From assembly GCF_000208925.1 (NCBI RefSeq), contig NW_001915113.1, forward strand, positions 1-22,404: a DNA stretch of 22,404 nucleotides. Reading direction: 5' to 3'. Both the position numbers and the translations under genes were made by a program. Source of the stretch: Entamoeba histolytica HM-1:IMSS. Taxonomy: Eukaryota > Evosea > Mastigamoebida > Endamoebidae. Below the pieces are notes generated by a model. The model made no database searches, had not been told where the DNA came from, and worked only from the letters and a program-made list of their open reading frames with translations. Positions 19,439 to 22,404 of this stretch are shown here, piece after piece. The stretch's first letter is position 1. The number at the start of each line of letters is the position of its first letter.

Positions 19439-20257
19439 ATGCAGACGAATGAAAAAAAAGTCGCTTTTGTTACTGGTTCAACTGATGGAATTGGATTATT
19501 TACTGCTACTAAACTAGCCCATGATGGGTATAAAGTCATTGTCCATGGAAGAACCCAAGAAAAAGTAGAAAAGGCAATGGGTATTATTCAATCACAAATC
19601 CCAGAAGCTGACCTAGATTTTGTGGTATGTGATTTACAATCAATTGAAAAGACAAAGATGATGTGTGATTTACTTTTATCAAAATATCAGAGACTAGATC
19701 TTTTATTAAATAATGCTGGTGTATTTTTATTAGAACGTCAAGATAGTGTTGATGGACACGAAATGACATTAGCAGTTAATGTTTTAGCTCCATTCATTAT
19801 TACTTTTAAACTTCTTCCTTTAATCAGAAAAACACAAAATTCTAGAGTTATTGAAGTGGGAAGTATTTCTCAACCATCTTATATGGATTTAGATTTAATA
19901 GAACACAAAGATAATTATGATGGATATAGGGCGTATGACTATTCTAAGTTAAGTGTTATTGCCTTTACTTTTGAATTAACAGAACGATATCCAGATCTTT
20001 GGATTAATACATTAGACCCAGGAACAGTAAATACTAAAATGTTACTTCTTAGCTGGGGAAAATGTGGTATTGAAGTAGGAGAAGCTAATGATGAGTATTG
20101 GTTAGCAACAAACGAAGACCTTCAAAAGGTTAGAGGAAAGTATTTTGTCAATAAAGTAGAGGAAAAGGCAGAAAAACAAGCTTATGACTTAAACTTCAGA
20201 AAGAAATTGTTTTTAAAACTTGAAGAAATAACAGGGATTAAATACCCATTAAATTAA
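19439..20257 (+). CDS. short-chain dehydrogenase/reductase (SDR)
   Basis: 272-aa classical-type SDR, an NAD(P)-dependent oxidoreductase. Visible motifs: TGSTDGIG (12-19) for dinucleotide binding, CDL (64-66), NNAG (91-94), Asn114, the active-site Ser in GSIS (141-144), and YxxxK as Tyr166-Lys170 (YDYSK), followed by DPGTVNTK. HGR (36-38) after the second strand suggests preference for NADP(H). Overall layout resembles retinol dehydrogenase/WWOX-like SDRs; the substrate cannot be read from sequence. There is no signal peptide or membrane segment. The ATG at 19439 lies in ATTATTCATTATG, which looks like an Entamoeba initiator with a very short leader. An upstream out-of-frame ATG at 19402 would be outside such an mRNA. 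There are no introns. Confidence 0.92.
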   Translation: MQTNEKKVAFVTGSTDGIGLFTATKLAHDGYKVIVHGRTQEKVEKAMGIIQSQIPEADLDFVVCDLQSIEKTKMMCDLLLSKYQRLDLLLNNAGVFLLERQDSVDGHEMTLAVNVLAPFIITFKLLPLIRKTQNSRVIEVGSISQPSYMDLDLIEHKDNYDGYRAYDYSKLSVIAFTFELTERYPDLWINTLDPGTVNTKMLLLSWGKCGIEVGEANDEYWLATNEDLQKVRGKYFVNKVEEKAEKQAYDLNFRKKLFLKLEEITGIKYPLN

Positions 20258-20339
20258 AACTATTTCCTCATTCCGTCTTTTATATTTTATTTTTTGGTTC
20301 AAGGTGATTGACTATTCAAGCTTTTTTTAAATTGAACAA

Positions 20340-20364
20340 TTCTATTACGTGTTTTGTAATAGAA
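20340..20364. repeat. perfect 9-bp inverted repeat (hairpin)
   Basis: TTCTATTAC and GTAATAGAA flank a 7-nt loop, GTGTTTT. It lies about 85 bp after the SDR stop codon, preceded by a T7 run. It could be a 3'-end structure of the SDR transcript. Confidence 0.5.
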
Positions 20365-20579
20365 AGAAAATAAGAGTTATTATCTAGAGGAAGAAAAAAC
20401 AACAAGAATGTAGTCAACGAAAGAATAATAACAATAAACCCTAGGTATTCTAAAAATAACATGAACTAAAAAAGAACTTAAAATAAAGAAACTATAATTT
20501 AATTAAAGAAAACTACAAAAAAAATAGAATTATGAGATTGAAAAAAGGAAAAGAAAAAACCCAGGATATATAAGTGATA

Positions 20580-20584
20580 GAACT
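20580..20584 (+). promoter_or_regulatory. GAAC promoter element, eEF1B gene
   Basis: GATAGAACTAAAAG lies about 30 nt before the ATG at 20613, just after the TATA-like GATATATAAG. Confidence 0.55.
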
Positions 20585-20612
20585 AAAAGTGTTTAATCAA
20601 ATAGAAGGAATA

Positions 20613-20981
20613 ATGGCTGACGATATGGATTTATTCGGAGAAATGACACCAGAAGAAATTGAAGCTGAAAAAAAGAGAAAGGAAGCCAAAGAAGCTGCTA
20701 AAAAAGCTGAACCAGTTGGACAATCTCAAATTGTTTATGATATTAAACCATGGGGAGAAGATACAAATCTTGATGAAATGGAAGCAGCTGTCAGAGCTAT
20801 TTCTAGAGAAGGACTTGAATGGAAAGGATCAGAAAGAAAAGACGTTGCTTATGGTATTAAGAAACTTACTATTATCTGCAACGTTTTAGACTCAGTTGAT
20901 ACTGAATCTGTTCAAGAAGAAATCGAAGGTCTTGAAGATTATGTTCAATCTGTTGACATTGTTTCCTTCAATAAACTCTAA
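20613..20981 (+). CDS. translation elongation factor 1-beta (eEF1B alpha), short form
   Basis: 122-aa guanine-nucleotide exchange factor for eEF1A. Residues 1-32 hold the acidic/Lys-rich linker typical of the family (DDMDLFGEMTPEEIEAEK). Residues about 37-122 form the exchange domain: SQIVYDIKPW, the EGLEW block, AYGIKKLTI (79-87), and the C-terminal EDYVQSVDIVSFNKL with the catalytic-end Lys121. The GST-like N-terminal domain of about 100 residues found in animal and fungal eEF1B alpha is absent. An in-frame GTG at 20574 would add only 13 residues overlapping the promoter, so ATG 20613 is chosen. A separate upstream exon cannot be excluded, but no GTTTGT donor with coding sequence is evident before it. 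Confidence 0.92.
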   Translation: MADDMDLFGEMTPEEIEAEKKRKEAKEAAKKAEPVGQSQIVYDIKPWGEDTNLDEMEAAVRAISREGLEWKGSERKDVAYGIKKLTIICNVLDSVDTESVQEEIEGLEDYVQSVDIVSFNKL

Positions 20982-21500
20982 GTATTATTATAATTGAATT
21001 GAGTTGAACCAATTTTTTTTTGTTATAAATAACTTTCTTTCTTAATTTAGTAAAAGGCGAAATAAGTTTATTTTTGATATAAAATAAAAATACCTTTTTG
21101 TATTTATTTCTTGTTAAATAAAAAATAGTTAATTAAATGCTAATCAACCTCTCACTTATTCATTTATTAATGACATTTTAATCATATCACATAAAGTTAA
21201 ACTGAGTAAATTCTTTGTTTTGCTTATTATTTAAGTTTTCTTCTTGTTTTGTGAATAAATCATTTTATTATTTTTTGTTTCGTTATATATTATTGTCTTT
21301 TCTTTCGTCTTTCATTTTATTTCTTCATTTTATCTTCTTCTTTGGTTTTTATTTTAATTATAATGAATTTCATCGTTCTTTATTTCTTATTTTACGTTGA
21401 ATAAACATTTCATTATCATTATATTATATTAATTAATTTATTTAATATTACAACATAAATTATATTATTTTCGTTTGATATTATTCTTGCATATTTCGAA
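20982..21500. other. gene-free T-rich region
   Basis: No gene seen. The plus strand is markedly T/pyrimidine-rich at about 21200-21420, and the bias reverses abruptly to purines after about 21500. Confidence 0.5.
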
Positions 21501-21829
21501 ATGATGAAGAAAAACCTATGAAATAAGGAAAAGAAAGAAGGTAGAGTGAAAAGAAGAAGAGTGAGGAAGAAAAGAGATGAGAAGAATTAGAGAAAGGAGA
21601 AAGAGAAATAATACAATGAGAAGAAAAGGAGTATCAAAAAAAAAAAGAATAAAAGAAGAGGATGAGTTAAAAGAAGAAATAAGTAATAAAAGGATAGAAA
21701 GTGAAGAGTTGTGAGTAGATTGGTGGATTAAAGACATGGAATAGAAAGAAGCAGTGAAAGAGTGAGAAAGAGAGAAGATGAGAAGAAAAGACAAAGGAAA
21801 TAAAAGAAGAGAAAGAGAAAGAAAAGGGG
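21501..21829 (+). repeat. purine-rich (GA) low-complexity tract
   Basis: About 330 bp in which the plus strand is almost entirely A and G, with scattered T and very little C. All three frames give Arg/Lys/Glu-rich peptides with stops; in the frame of the downstream PLD gene the last stop is at 21779. The minus strand is open over part of it only because it encodes Ser/Leu/Phe repeats, an artefact of composition. Confidence 0.6.
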
Positions 21830-22404
21830 ATGAAAAAATTAATAGTTCGAGTGTTTCACAAGAAACAAGATGAAAAGATAGTAAGGAAGATAGAAGAGAA
21901 AGGGAGTAAAGGAGTGTTTGTAAGAGAAAAGCCAGTTTTTTGTGTGCCAAGTAATGGGAATCGAGTTAAAGGACTTATAGATGGAGAAGAAGCGATGAAA
22001 GCGATAGGGGAGAGTATAGATGAAGCGAAAGAGAGTATCTATATAACTGATTGGAGAATAGACCCCGAGATAATTTTAATAAGAAGAGGAGTACATTGGC
22101 TAAAAGGAAAGACATTAAAAGAAATACTTGAGAAGAAAGGAGAAGAAGGAGTAAGTATTAAAATAATAATATATGAGTCACCATTTTTTATGGATGTTGT
22201 CAAAGGAGAAAAAAAGAGAAATATCTTAGAAGAAAAAGAGAAGATAGAGTGTTATTGTCATAAATGGATGATGGGATATAGTCAACATGAGAAAACTGTA
22301 GTTGTTGATCATAAAATTGGATTTTTAGGAGGGATTGATTTAGCACAAGGGAGGTGGGATACAAGAAGACATTTTATAGAAGTCTGACATTGAAGAGAAA
22401 GGAG
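21830..22404 (+). pseudogene. phospholipase D family gene, 5' part, broken near the window edge
   Basis: 185 codons open from ATG 21830 to TGA 22385-22387. The N-terminal half matches eukaryotic PLD-superfamily proteins: VPSNGNRVKGLIDGEEAMKA (39-58), YITDWRIDPE (71-80), IKIIIYESP (110-118), and the first HxKxxxxD catalytic motif HEKTVVVD (153-160) followed by FLGGIDLAQGRWD. Members normally exceed 500 aa and carry a second HKD motif; here the frame stops right after GRWDTRRHFIEV. The next bases read sensibly one frame over (DIEEKG), which points to a single-base indel at about 22384. Either the gene is a pseudogene or the sequence has an error; the window ends too soon to decide. Codons are rich in AGA, GGA, ATA and GAG, with stronger purine bias than in the other genes. 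Confidence 0.75.

Larger units (their letters stand above)
20258..20612. other. intergenic region between the SDR gene and eEF1B
   Basis: No gene. It holds a perfect 9-bp inverted repeat at 20340-20364 near the SDR 3' end and the eEF1B promoter (GATATATAAG, GAACT) at its right end. Confidence 0.5.

Noticed and set aside
19402..19452. 16-codon upstream ORF overlapping the SDR start
   Set aside because: The initiator-like ATTATTCA next to ATG 19439 suggests that the mRNA starts downstream of this ATG.
20574..20612. 13-residue N-terminal extension of eEF1B from GTG
   Set aside because: GTG start, and it would overlap the GAAC promoter element; ATG 20613 begins the conserved acidic segment.
21516..21950. 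144-codon minus-strand ORF of Ser/Leu/Phe
   Set aside because: Product of the purine tract read on its pyrimidine strand; overlaps the PLD start.
1..22404. CRISPR array, insertion sequence with terminal repeats, or operon
   Set aside because: No regularly spaced repeats, no transposase and no prokaryotic gene organisation were seen.

Overview
The window looks like nuclear DNA of an Entamoeba species (E. histolytica group or a close relative). It is very A+T-rich, with compact genes separated by AT-rich spacers. Four introns follow the Entamoeba pattern of a GTTTG(T/C) donor and a TAG acceptor, three of them only 48-62 nt long. Seven genes carry a GAAC promoter element close upstream of the ATG, with very short 5' leaders. 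The proteins are eukaryotic (calcineurin A, Rab GTPase, uS3, eL27, eEF1B). The genus is inferred from these signals; I cannot fix the species.

Layout. 1-3908: an intron-bearing tRNA gene (minus strand) at 104-202, then about 3.7 kb without an intact gene, holding at most decayed coding fragments. 3909-8504: three genes in tandem on the minus strand, transcribed right to left: a C2/calpain-III-domain protein, a Ser/Thr kinase and an atypical Rab GTPase. 8505-10992: gene-free apart from a decayed ORF at 10503-10865. 10993-11727: ribosomal protein uS3 (minus). 11728-13645: gene-free. 13646-15414: calcineurin A (plus), with a first exon of 59 nt. It converges on a nicotinamidase-like gene (minus, 15539-16377), which is divergent from ribosomal protein eL27 (plus, 16591-17010) across a 213-bp shared promoter region. 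17011-19438: no intact gene, but about 1.3 kb of decayed minus-strand coding sequence. 19439-20257: a short-chain dehydrogenase. 20613-20981: eEF1B alpha lacking the usual N-terminal domain. 21830-end: the start of a phospholipase D family gene that is broken by a stop just before the window edge and is preceded by a 300-bp purine tract.

How they fit together. These are mostly unlinked housekeeping and signalling genes: translation (uS3, eL27, eEF1B), Ca2+ and phosphorylation signalling (calcineurin A, kinase), membrane traffic or lipid-linked functions (Rab, C2/calpain-III protein, PLD) and NAD metabolism (nicotinamidase-like enzyme, SDR). There is no operon. The link is the shared promoter grammar (GAAC element, short leader) and the shared intron grammar. 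I saw no clearly new system. The most unusual items are the Rab with a substituted catalytic Gln and no C-terminal cysteines, the calpain-III-repeat protein without a protease domain, the tRNA with a hairpin intron, and the fossil gene at 17.7-19.0 kb.
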